From: Pseudodesulfovibrio nedwellii
GTDB taxonomy: Bacteria > Desulfobacterota > Desulfovibrionia > Desulfovibrionales > Desulfovibrionaceae
Reading direction: 5' to 3'
NCBI RefSeq assembly: GCF_027923765.1
Contig: NZ_AP026709.1
Location: 62,001-126,000, forward strand
DNA: 64,000 nt
This document shows, piece by piece, positions 17,973-26,203 of the stretch. The translations under genes and the position numbers were made by a program. Position 1 is the first letter of the stretch. The number at the start of each line of letters is the position of its first letter. The notes beneath the pieces are model-generated. The model had not been told where the DNA came from, ran no database searches, and saw only the letters and a list, made by a program, of their open reading frames with translations.

Positions 17973-18866
17973 ATGGGAAAGAAAATGAAATTGGGACTAC
18001 ACACCTATACTTTGCATCTTTGGGGACTCGGTCAAAACTGGGGTATGATAGCGGAACCGCGTCCAAAGGAGATGAATTTGATTCAGCTGATGGATAGAGC
18101 TGTGGAATGGGGGCTGGACGGGCTTCATATTACCGGCTGTGATTTGGAAACCAAAGACGATCAGCGTTTGAAAGAAGTCAAGGAAGCCGCTGAAGCCCGA
18201 GGTCTCTATCTGGAATATAATTTCTCGTTGGATGAAGAGTTTGATCCCCGTTTGAGCGACAGCGTGGAGGAAGGTATCCATATCGCTGAAAAGATAGGTG
18301 CGGATTTGGGCAAGATCAGTCTGGATATACGTCGCCCTCGTCCGCTTTATGGCAGCTGTTTTCATCCCGATGTTATGAAACAGCTTTGCGCTGTCTATGA
18401 CGAGGTGAAGGCTGCGCTTCCCTTGCTGGAGAAGACCGGTATAAAGTTGGCTTTGGAGAATCATACTGAAACTTTTGCTGATGAGATTCTGTGGTTGATC
18501 GAAAGAATTAATCATCCGCTGGTGGGGGCTTGTGTTGATACGGTGAATTCCATGGGTGTTCTGGAGAACCCGGAAACAGCTGTGGCGAAATTGGCACCGT
18601 ATGCCTTTTCAAATCATTTTTGCGATCACAAACTTGATCGTGATCAGTTCGGTATTCGGTTTCATGGTGTCGCACTTGGTGATGGAGATATCGATTGTTT
18701 CAAGACCTATAACACCATAAAAGAGTTGTCTCCGACAGACCGTATCACTTTCGAAATCGAATGGGATATGGGGGAAGATTCTCTTGAGGTCGCACGAGAA
18801 AAAGAATTGGATGCCTGCATCAGAAGTATTAAGTACGCCCGTGAAGTTCTCAATATAGGAGCGTAA
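17973..18866 (+). CDS. sugar phosphate isomerase/epimerase-like TIM barrel protein
   Basis: 297 residues from ATG 17973, chosen because AGGAG precedes it by 8 bases and the family begins KLGLHTYTL. The xylose isomerase-like TIM barrel (AP endonuclease 2 family) shows the metal-ligand pattern on successive strands: LALENHTE (Glu), CVDTVNSMG (Asp), NHFCDHK (His/Asp) and a late TFEIEWD (Glu). These residues fit divalent-metal isomerases or epimerases. The substrate cannot be read. It stands alone behind a sigma-54 promoter and a PAS activator, with choline genes on one side and glycerol genes on the other. A hydroxyacid or sugar isomerase in carbon catabolism is plausible. Confidence 0.75.
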   Translation: MGKKMKLGLHTYTLHLWGLGQNWGMIAEPRPKEMNLIQLMDRAVEWGLDGLHITGCDLETKDDQRLKEVKEAAEARGLYLEYNFSLDEEFDPRLSDSVEEGIHIAEKIGADLGKISLDIRRPRPLYGSCFHPDVMKQLCAVYDEVKAALPLLEKTGIKLALENHTETFADEILWLIERINHPLVGACVDTVNSMGVLENPETAVAKLAPYAFSNHFCDHKLDRDQFGIRFHGVALGDGDIDCFKTYNTIKELSPTDRITFEIEWDMGEDSLEVAREKELDACIRSIKYAREVLNIGA

Positions 18867-18951
18867 GAAGATTAACGCCTCTTCGGGAGAAAGCTTTTCG
18901 GAGGGGGGTAAGTGCTCATGAATGCTGACGGCGTCATTGTACGCTATAAAA

Positions 18952-18979
18952 AAGGGGACGTTCTTCAGAACGTCCCCTT
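18952..18979. terminator. bidirectional intrinsic terminator
   Basis: AAGGGGACGTTCT and AGAACGTCCCCTT form a perfect hairpin with a 2-base centre, preceded by A-rich sequence and followed by TTGTGTTT. It lies between the convergent TIM-barrel gene and the glycerol transporter operon. Confidence 0.88.
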
Positions 18980-19003
18980 GTGTTTCATTGTATGGAGAGT
19001 TGG

Positions 19004-20731
19004 TTACTTAACCTTGCCAGCCTTCCATGCTTCGAGCAGCTTGTCGTAATCGACAGTTTCACCCTTGGGCTTTTCGTTGGCGAGCTTGGCCTTGGGGGAA
19101 CCCGGCTTGTTCAGCCAGTAGGATTCTTCGCGGGGCTTGTTCAGCTTGGGACCGCAATCACCGAGGATGCCTGCACGTTCGAGGCGCATGAGAATCTTGT
19201 CCTGTTCCTTGGCGAGGTTGTCCATGGCGGTGTCGACGGTGACTTCACCGGCAACAGCTTCACCGATGTTCTGCCACCAGAGCTGAGACAGCTTCGGGTA
19301 ATCAGGAACGTTGGTGCCGGTAGGCGTCCATGCGACGCGGGCCGGGCTGCGATAGAATTCCACCAGACCGCCCAGCTTGGGAGCGCGTTCGGTGAAAGAC
19401 TTGTCGTGGATGTCAGAGTTACGGATGGGGGTCAGACCAACGTGGGTTTTCTTCAGGGACGTGGTCTTGGCGACGCAGAACTGTGCGAACAGCCATGCAG
19501 CCTGACGACGTTTGATCGGAGTGGATTTCAGCAGGGTCCAGGAACCGCAGTCCTGATAACCGAGTTTCTGGCCTTCTTCCCAGTATGGGCCATGCGGGGA
19601 CGGAGCCATACGCCATTTGGGTGTACCATCAGCGTTGACGACCGGAGTTCCTTCCTGAACCATGGAAGCGGTAAAGGCGGTGTACCAGAATATCTGCTGG
19701 GCAACGTTACCCTTGGCAAGGCTGGGGAGAGACTGATAGAAGTCCATGCCCAAAGCGCCCGGAGGGGCGTACTTACGCAGCCAGTCCATGTATTTGCGCA
19801 GAGCATACTTGGCAGCGGGGCCGTTGGTGGCGCCACCACGGGCAACAGAAGAACCGACAGGACGGCAACCTTCTACACGGATGCCCCATTCGTCGACGGG
19901 CTTACCATTGGGAATACCCTTGTCGCCAGCACCGGCCATGGACAGCCATGCGTCTGTGAAACGCCAGCCGAGGTCCGGGGCTTTCTTACCGTAATCCATG
20001 TGGCCGTAAATGGCCTTGCCGTTGATTTCACGGACATCTTCACTGAAGAATTCAGCGATATCTTCGTAAGCGGACCAGTTGACCGGGACGCCCAGATCAT
20101 AGCCGTATTTGGCTTTGAATGCCTTTTTCAGCTCAGGTTTTTGGAACCAATCGTAGCGGAACCAGTACAGGTTTGCGAACTGTTGGTCAGGCAGCTGATA
20201 GAGCTTGCCGTCAGGACCGGTGGTAAAGGATTTACCCATGAAATCGTCGATATCAAGGGTGGGCAGAGTGACGGATTTACCTTCGTTCTCCATCCAGTCG
20301 GTCAGGTTGACCACGTGGCCGGAACGGAAGTGGGTACCGATCAGATCGGAGTCGTTGATGTAGGCATCAAAGACGTTTTCGCCTGATTGGAATTGGACCT
20401 GGAGTTTTTCAATGACGTCACCTTCCTGAATCAAGTCATGTGTGACCTTGATACCGGTGATTTCATAGAAAGCCTTGGCGAGTACTTTGGATTCGTACTC
20501 GTGTGTGGGGATAGTCTCAGAGACAACTTTGATTTCCATGCCTTTGAAGGGGGCGGCGGCTTTGATGAACCACTGCATTTCCTTCATTTGTTCCTCTTTT
20601 GTCAAAGTGGATGGCTGGAACTCGTTGTCGATCCATTTTTTGGCAGCCTTGCTGTCGGCAAAACCGACACTTGCGAGGCTGAGGCATGCTACTGTGAGCA
20701 CGCCTGTCATCAATAAACGCCGCAACTTCAT
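19004..20731 (-). CDS. glpV: glycerol ABC transporter substrate-binding protein
   Basis: 575 residues with a Sec signal peptide (LLMTGVLTVACLSLASVGFA). The mature part is a large extracellular solute-binding protein of the family-1 type: EYESKVLAKAFYEITGIKV near 77, TTGPDGKLYQLPDQ, then a C-terminal hinge region. At this size it matches GlpV-like proteins of the GlpSTPQV glycerol transporter described in rhizobia and not ordinary maltose-type binding proteins. The gene order glpR-ATPase-ATPase-permease-permease-DUF2160-binding protein is the same as in those operons. It is last in the minus-strand operon. Confidence 0.85.
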   Translation of the reverse strand: MKLRRLLMTGVLTVACLSLASVGFADSKAAKKWIDNEFQPSTLTKEEQMKEMQWFIKAAAPFKGMEIKVVSETIPTHEYESKVLAKAFYEITGIKVTHDLIQEGDVIEKLQVQFQSGENVFDAYINDSDLIGTHFRSGHVVNLTDWMENEGKSVTLPTLDIDDFMGKSFTTGPDGKLYQLPDQQFANLYWFRYDWFQKPELKKAFKAKYGYDLGVPVNWSAYEDIAEFFSEDVREINGKAIYGHMDYGKKAPDLGWRFTDAWLSMAGAGDKGIPNGKPVDEWGIRVEGCRPVGSSVARGGATNGPAAKYALRKYMDWLRKYAPPGALGMDFYQSLPSLAKGNVAQQIFWYTAFTASMVQEGTPVVNADGTPKWRMAPSPHGPYWEEGQKLGYQDCGSWTLLKSTPIKRRQAAWLFAQFCVAKTTSLKKTHVGLTPIRNSDIHDKSFTERAPKLGGLVEFYRSPARVAWTPTGTNVPDYPKLSQLWWQNIGEAVAGEVTVDTAMDNLAKEQDKILMRLERAGILGDCGPKLNKPREESYWLNKPGSPKAKLANEKPKGETVDYDKLLEAWKAGKVK

Positions 20732-20834
20732 ACGTACCTCCGTATGCTGATTAAAATAACACCTCTACCTCTAGTACCTCTTCACAGCCGTAGGTTCTCT
20801 CAATACGGGCTTGGTAATGTGTCGTGTGTCGGGG

Positions 20835-21113
20835 TTATCCCCAACGCATGACCACAATGAGAAAACACACGGATATTACCGTTGCAATCCAAACGCTGAA
20901 ATCAGTCAGTCCAATCCATGATAAATGTATATATGCGCTGCCCAGCAGCCCGATGAAAAGGCGGTCTCCACGAGTTGTGGTCAGCGGCAGTACACCGCGT
21001 CTGGCCACACATGGAGAAACTACTTCCCATATTGTCATCCCGATGAGCATCAAGGCGATGACGCAAAAGAACCCAGCCGTGACCGGTGTCCATGCCATCC
21101 ATTCCAGATTCAT
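20835..21113 (-). CDS. DUF2160 small membrane protein of the glycerol transporter
   Basis: 92 residues with two to three hydrophobic helices (GFFCVIALMLIGMTIWEVV, FIGLLGSAYIHLSWIGL, WIATVISVCFLIVVM). DUF2160 proteins are found almost only inside glycerol ABC transporter operons, between permease and binding protein, exactly as here. Its role is unknown; an accessory membrane subunit is plausible. It starts 15 bases after the upstream permease gene ends. Confidence 0.85.
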   Translation of the reverse strand: MNLEWMAWTPVTAGFFCVIALMLIGMTIWEVVSPCVARRGVLPLTTTRGDRLFIGLLGSAYIHLSWIGLTDFSVWIATVISVCFLIVVMRWG

Positions 21114-21128
21114 ATCCGTATCCTTTTC

Positions 21129-21932
21129 TTAAACCCGGCCGAGGGCAAAACCCTTGGCGAGGTGGTTACGTACAAACCAGATGACCAGTGCGCCCGGCAC
21201 AATGGTCAGGATTCCGGCGGCGGCCAGCAGGCCCCAGTCTAGTCCAGTGGCGCTTACTGTGCGCGTCATGGTTGCAGCAATAGGCTTGGCCGCAGTCGTT
21301 GTTAGTGTCCTAGCAAGGAGAAGCTCTACCCAGCTAAACATGAAACAGAAGAATGCGGTGACACCGATTCCTGCACGAATGAGCGGAACAAAAACCCGGA
21401 GGAAGAATCGTGGGAAGCTGTAGCCGTCAACGAAGGCTGTTTCATCAATTTCTCTTGGGACACCTGACATGAATCCTTCAAGAATCCATACCGAGAGCGG
21501 CACATTGAATAGGCAGTGCGCTAAGGCGACAGCGATGTGCGTATCGATCAGGTTGAATGTCGAATATAATTGGAAGAAAGGCAGCAGGAAGACCGCAGGT
21601 GGTGCCATGCGGTTGGTCAACAGCCAGAAGAACACCTGCGAATCTCCGATAAAATGGTATCGAGAGAAGGCGTATGCCGCAGGGAGGGCAACCAGTACTG
21701 AGATCACCGTGTTGATGGTCACATAAATGATAGAGTTGATGTACCCGGAGTACCATGACGGATCGGTAAAAATCTTCATGTAGTTGGTAAGAGTCGGGTC
21801 GCTTGGATACCATGCAAAGGCACCCATAATATCCGCATTGGTGCGAAGAGACATGTTGAGCATCCAGTAAATAGGGAGGAACAACAGTGCCAGATAGATG
21901 ATTAGTCCGATGGTTCTTTTTTTAATTATCAT
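21129..21932 (-). CDS. glpQ: glycerol ABC transporter permease, second subunit
   Basis: 267 residues with six predicted membrane helices. It carries the MalG-type cytoplasmic EAA loop: EIDETAFVDGYSFPRFFLRVFVPLIRAGIG (only part is diagnostic, about 165-195). The start ATG overlaps the preceding permease stop by 4 bases, so translation is coupled. With GlpP it forms the membrane channel for glycerol uptake. Confidence 0.88.
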   Translation of the reverse strand: MIIKKRTIGLIIYLALLFLPIYWMLNMSLRTNADIMGAFAWYPSDPTLTNYMKIFTDPSWYSGYINSIIYVTINTVISVLVALPAAYAFSRYHFIGDSQVFFWLLTNRMAPPAVFLLPFFQLYSTFNLIDTHIAVALAHCLFNVPLSVWILEGFMSGVPREIDETAFVDGYSFPRFFLRVFVPLIRAGIGVTAFFCFMFSWVELLLARTLTTTAAKPIAATMTRTVSATGLDWGLLAAAGILTIVPGALVIWFVRNHLAKGFALGRV

Positions 21933-22801
21933 GACTTTTCTCCTGTCCCGACTGCCTGAAGAGCTTGATAGAACAGCCAGCAGAACAACAGGATGATGAG
22001 GAAGTAGATCAACGAGAATGCCGCAGCCGGGCCGAGATCGAACTGACCGACAGCTATTTTGACGAGATAGATAGACAGGAACGTTGTGGAGTTACCGGGC
22101 CCGCCGCCGGTGAGGACAAAGGGTTCTGCGTAAATCAGGAAGCTGTCCATGAACCGCAGCAGCAGAGCGATGGTCAGAACTCCACGCATTTTGGGGAGCT
22201 GAATAAAACGGAATATGGCCCAGGCCGAGGCACCGTCAATTTTGGCTGCTTGATAATATGCCTCGGGAATGGCCCGAAGCCCTGCGTAGGCCAGCAGGAC
22301 AACAAGTGGCGTCCAGTGCCAGACTTCCATGAGCATGAGCGTTGTCCATGCGTCAAATGCGTGGGCTGTGTGGTCAAACGAAATACCGGCTTCGTTGACG
22401 AGATAGCCGAATAGGCCGATATCCGGTCGGGTGAAAATGATCCAGATTGTTCCGATAACGTTCCAGGGAATCAACAGCGGCAGGGCCAGAATGACCAGAC
22501 ACGCGGAAGCTGCCCATCCCTTTTTGGGCATAGTCAATGCGATGGCGATACCAAGGGGCATTTCAATCAGCAGGACAAGGCCCGAAAACGCCAACTGCCG
22601 CCACAAAGCGTCATGGAGTCGTCCATCTTGTAGAATTTCCTTGAACCATTCGACGCCAACGAAGAGTCGTTGTCCTGGCCCGAAGATGTCCTGCACTGAA
22701 TAGTTGACAACGGTCATCAACGGAATGATCGCACTGAAAGCTACGATGATAAAGACCGGGAGAATGAAAAACCATGCTTTATTATTGTTCCATTTATTCA
22801 C
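21929..22801 (-). CDS. glpP: glycerol ABC transporter permease, first subunit
   Basis: 290 residues, six membrane helices (first FFILPVFIIVAFSAIIPLM), MalF-type. The EAA loop is IPEAYYQAAKIDGASAWAIF (about 190-209), which docks on the ATPases. It is overlapped by glpQ and lies 12 bases after the second ATPase gene. By gene order it is the first permease of the glycerol importer. Confidence 0.88.
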   Translation of the reverse strand: MNKWNNNKAWFFILPVFIIVAFSAIIPLMTVVNYSVQDIFGPGQRLFVGVEWFKEILQDGRLHDALWRQLAFSGLVLLIEMPLGIAIALTMPKKGWAASACLVILALPLLIPWNVIGTIWIIFTRPDIGLFGYLVNEAGISFDHTAHAFDAWTTLMLMEVWHWTPLVVLLAYAGLRAIPEAYYQAAKIDGASAWAIFRFIQLPKMRGVLTIALLLRFMDSFLIYAEPFVLTGGGPGNSTTFLSIYLVKIAVGQFDLGPAAAFSLIYFLIILLFCWLFYQALQAVGTGEKS

Positions 22802-22813
22802 AGTTGCCTCCCA

Positions 22814-23899
22814 TTATTTAACCAGTCTTTCGTCGCAGTAAATCTTTGTCTTTTCCGGTGGGAAGGTCAGCCAGCACGTGCCATTCGGGATGTTCCGGTT
22901 GTCCTTGATTCTGGCTTTAATATCATTGTCACCGAATCGAGCAGTGATAATACGGCAAAATCCCTGGTCTTCAATGCCGATAACCTGAGCGGCAATACTG
23001 TTTTCAACTTCCGTGTCGTGAATTCCAACGTACATGGGACGAATGCCTATTTTGAGTTTGCCGCCTTGTTGAGTGGCTTTTTCGGCGTAGGAAGGAATCA
23101 GGGGGATGGCAACGTCGTCGACCAGAGCCTTGTTGTCGGTCACTGTACATTCAAGAAAGTTCATGCCTGGACTACCGATGAAATAGCCGACGAATGTGTG
23201 ATCCGGACTTTCGAAAAGTTCTTCCGGTGTACCTGTCTGGACGATTTCACCTTCGTACATGACCACGATCTGATCTGCGAAGGTCATTGCCTCCACTTGA
23301 TCGTGGGTAACGTAGATCATGGTCAGTTTGAATTCTTTGTGGATTTCTTTGAGCTTGCGACGAAGATCCCATTTGAGATGCGGATCGATGACGGTGAGCG
23401 GCTCATCAAAAAGAATGGCTGCGACATCGCTTCTGACCAGTCCTCGGCCAAGGGAAATTTTCTGTTTTGCGTCAGCGGAAAGTCCTGCGGCACGTTTGTG
23501 CAGGTCCTGTTTCAGGTCGAGGGCCTCGGCGATTTCGTCAACGCGCTTGTTGATGTCCGCCTTGGGTACGCCTCTGTTTTTCAGGGGAAATGCGAGGTTC
23601 TGATACACTGTCATTGTATCGTATAGGACAGGGAACTGGAAGACTTGGGCAATATTCCGTTGTTCAGGCTGCAAGGCGGATACGTCTTCTCCATCATAGA
23701 GGATGCTGCCGTGCGACGGTTTCAGCAATCCGGATATGATATTCAGCATCGTGGTCTTGCCGCAACCTGATGGGCCGAGCAGGGCATAGGCACCTCCATC
23801 TTCCCAAACCGTGTGGATTCGCTTGAGCGCGAAGTCGTCTTCGTCCACCGGATCTGGGCGATAGCTATGCTTGATTTCCTTGAGTTCAATGCGCGCCAT
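22814..23899 (-). CDS. glpT: glycerol ABC transporter ATPase (GlpT type)
   Basis: 361 residues, MalK/UgpC-like. Walker A GPSGCGKTT (near 40), Q-loop QVFQFPVLYD, Walker B ILFDEPLTVID, H-loop TMIYVTHDQVEA, and a C-terminal TOBE/MDB regulatory region. The ABC signature is degenerate: the usual LSGGQ position reads LSADAKQKISLGRGL. The partner ATPase upstream keeps LSGGQQQR, so the pair may be an asymmetric heterodimer with one consensus site, a known arrangement in ABC proteins. Not to be confused with the unrelated GlpT antiporter of E. coli; the letter follows the rhizobial operon. Confidence 0.88.
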   Translation of the reverse strand: MARIELKEIKHSYRPDPVDEDDFALKRIHTVWEDGGAYALLGPSGCGKTTMLNIISGLLKPSHGSILYDGEDVSALQPEQRNIAQVFQFPVLYDTMTVYQNLAFPLKNRGVPKADINKRVDEIAEALDLKQDLHKRAAGLSADAKQKISLGRGLVRSDVAAILFDEPLTVIDPHLKWDLRRKLKEIHKEFKLTMIYVTHDQVEAMTFADQIVVMYEGEIVQTGTPEELFESPDHTFVGYFIGSPGMNFLECTVTDNKALVDDVAIPLIPSYAEKATQQGGKLKIGIRPMYVGIHDTEVENSIAAQVIGIEDQGFCRIITARFGDNDIKARIKDNRNIPNGTCWLTFPPEKTKIYCDERLVK

Positions 23900-23911
23900 G
23901 AGATCTCCCGG

Positions 23912-24991
23912 CTAGTCAGTCTCTGGCGAGAGTAAAAGTTCTCCCGCCTTGTTGAATACATAAAAGGCACTCGGGTGGACATATATCGAGACCTGGCTTC
24001 CAGTTTTGTGAATGTGGATGCCGTCATCCTGAACGACGAGAGATTCGTCGCCGTGTTTGATGTGAACAAAGGTCTCTGACCCATTGATTTCCGATAAGGC
24101 CACTTCGCCAACGATACAAATGTGGTCGTCACTGTCACAGACCATGCTGAGTTGATTGGATCGAATGCCAAAAATGTAGTCGTCTTTAGGCAGGTCGGCC
24201 ATTGTTGAGGCCTTCTGGAAGGTCAACCCATTGATCATTTCCACTGTGCCGTTATTGATCGATCCATTCATGAAGTTGATGGGCGGATCGCTGAAAACCT
24301 GGGCAACCTGAGTCGTGGCGGGATGCTGGTATACTTCAGCTGTTGGTCCTATTTGGAGGACTCGGCCTTCGTGCATGACAATGACGTTGCCACCAAGCAT
24401 GAGGGCTTCGGTGGGTTCTGTAGTCGTGTAAACGACAACCGAATCACGTTTGATGAAGATTTTCTGTAACTCGTCTCGAAGTTCTTCTCTTAACTTGTAG
24501 TCGAGGTTGACAAGGGGTTCATCCAGAAGCAGAAGGTCGACGTTTTTTACCAATGCGCGGGCGATGGCCGTACGCTGTTGCTGCCCACCTGAAAGTTCTG
24601 CGGGGAGTCGGTCGAGAAGGTGTTCAATGTGCAGCATGGATGCCGCTTCCATAACACGTCTTTCAATTTCGGCCTTTTTTACGCCATGAATTTTTAAGGG
24701 AGAAGCAATGTTTTCGTAGATGGTCTGAGACGGGTAATTGATGAATTGTTGGTAAACCATGGCGATGCTACGTTTGCGAACGGTGACGCCTGTGACATCT
24801 TGGCCATCGGCGAAAACGGAGCCTGACGTGGGGCGATCAAGCCCTGCCATGATTCGGAGAAGCGAGGTTTTTCCCGCTAGCGTCCGTCCCAGAACCACGT
24901 AGCGAGAGCCCGAATCGAACTCCAGGTTGATCTCGTTGAGATGGACTTCCTGTCCAACCAATTTATTGATGCCTTTGAGCTGTAAACTCAT
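23912..24991 (-). CDS. glpS: glycerol ABC transporter ATPase (GlpS type)
   Basis: 359 residues. ABC signature LSGGQQQRTAIARAL is intact, Walker B is LLLDEPLVNLD, and a C-terminal TOBE-like part ends with YVHPSAFYVF. Walker A reads GRTLAGKTS, a non-standard P-loop that keeps the final GKT/S. Paired with the downstream ATPase, whose signature is degenerate, this suggests a division of labour between the two sites. It is the first transporter gene after glpR on the minus strand. Confidence 0.88.
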   Translation of the reverse strand: MSLQLKGINKLVGQEVHLNEINLEFDSGSRYVVLGRTLAGKTSLLRIMAGLDRPTSGSVFADGQDVTGVTVRKRSIAMVYQQFINYPSQTIYENIASPLKIHGVKKAEIERRVMEAASMLHIEHLLDRLPAELSGGQQQRTAIARALVKNVDLLLLDEPLVNLDYKLREELRDELQKIFIKRDSVVVYTTTEPTEALMLGGNVIVMHEGRVLQIGPTAEVYQHPATTQVAQVFSDPPINFMNGSINNGTVEMINGLTFQKASTMADLPKDDYIFGIRSNQLSMVCDSDDHICIVGEVALSEINGSETFVHIKHGDESLVVQDDGIHIHKTGSQVSIYVHPSAFYVFNKAGELLLSPETD

Positions 24992-25138
24992 AAATCGTAC
25001 TCCCGGTGGTCTATTCCGGTCAAAATTTTCACAACATATTCACAATATGACGTAGCATTGTCAGTAAATGTTCGCAAGTGAAAACGATTTTTCCATGACT
25101 CCTGAGTTATTTACTTTTTTAAAAAATACCTGTTTGAA

Positions 25139-25948
25139 CTACTCGGCAACATGGAGTTCGACGTCGTTGTGCTTCATTATTTCAACAAGTTCAGCCGGTG
25201 GCAGCTTGTTGGTGAACATGGCGTCAACTTCGCGGATATTGCCCAGTCTGACCATGGCGTTTCTACCGAATTTGGTGTGGTCCGTGACAAGAAAGACTTT
25301 GCGTGAATTTTCAATGATGGAGCGTGCGGCTGTGACCTCGCGATAATCGAAGTCGAGGAGTGTGCCATCTTTGTCTACACCGCTGATCCCGATGATGCCG
25401 TAGTCGACCTTGAATTGGCGTATGAAATCAATGGCTGCCTCTCCTACGATGCCGCAGTCCTTGTGTCGTACGATTCCGCCGGAGACGATGACTTCTATGT
25501 CTTTGTTTCCGCTTAATGTCTTGGCAACATTGAGGTTGTTTGTGATGACACGGAGTTTGTCATGGTTAACCAAGACTTTTGCGACTTCTTCGGTGGTCGT
25601 TCCCATATTGATAAAGAGCGAAGATCTGGTGGGGATGTTTTGGGCAACCAGTTTGGCGATGACCTGTTTTTCCCGAAGGCAGAGAATTTTGCGATCCGTG
25701 TAGTCGACGTTTTCTGTGCTGAGTATGGGGCCGGCCCCCCCATGGTGTCTTTGAAGGAGTCCTTGATCGCAGAGAGTATTGATATCTCGACGGACAGTTT
25801 GCGGGGTGACATTGAACTTGGTGGCCAAGTCTCCAATGGCAATAAAGCCTCGTTCTCTGACAAGGTCGACAATTTGTTTGTGGCGTATTTGGACGGAGGC
25901 GTGTTTGCCGCCTTTGGTTGTGGAATTGCCTGAATCTTGATCCGACAT
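25139..25948 (-). CDS. glpR: DeoR-family regulator, glycerol-3-phosphate responsive type
   Basis: 269 residues. N-terminal DeoR helix-turn-helix with FIAIGDLATKFNVTPQTVRRDIN (HTH core about 38-60) and RHHGGAG; C-terminal DeoRC sugar-phosphate sensor domain with NMGTTTEEVA, VSGGIVRHKDCGIVG and DFDYREV. The position between the ABC transporter operon and divergent glpA argues for GlpR. Two TCGAAAGT sequences in the divergent region are candidate half-sites. It is probably co-transcribed with the transporter. Confidence 0.88.
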   Translation of the reverse strand: MSDQDSGNSTTKGGKHASVQIRHKQIVDLVRERGFIAIGDLATKFNVTPQTVRRDINTLCDQGLLQRHHGGAGPILSTENVDYTDRKILCLREKQVIAKLVAQNIPTRSSLFINMGTTTEEVAKVLVNHDKLRVITNNLNVAKTLSGNKDIEVIVSGGIVRHKDCGIVGEAAIDFIRQFKVDYGIIGISGVDKDGTLLDFDYREVTAARSIIENSRKVFLVTDHTKFGRNAMVRLGNIREVDAMFTNKLPPAELVEIMKHNDVELHVAE

Positions 25949-26007
25949 AACTCTTCCTTAAATATGCAGTATGTTCAATTGTGAAAATAGATACTGGTGT
26001 TTTGTTG

Positions 26008-26016
26008 TTCGAAAGT
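26008..26016. promoter_or_regulatory. candidate GlpR half-site (TTCGAAAGT)
   Basis: TTCGAAAGT here and TCGAAAGT again at 26136-26143 (there followed by the partial inverse TCGTTTGA) resemble the TTTCG/CGAAA half-sites used by DeoR-family GlpR. Both lie in the glpR-glpA divergent region, which is AT-rich and holds no credible gene. Confidence 0.4.
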
Positions 26017-26203
26017 GAAAAAAATAATGACGCAATCCCTGTTTTTAGGTATGTTAGAGCTGCTTTTTTGCTTTGTTGCGTTTATAATTTTCTTTTTTAC
26101 TCATAACAGTTTCATTTTTTTGCTACAAGAGAAAATCGAAAGTTGTCGTTTGAATGGTCCATTTTTACTGTTTGCAGTTATTTGGGCATAGGGAGCCGTC
26201 ATT

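Noticed and set aside
25997-26191. 64-residue hydrophobic reading frame in the glpR-glpA intergenic region
   Set aside because: No ribosome site, strongly AT-driven residue content, and overlap with the probable regulatory sequences.
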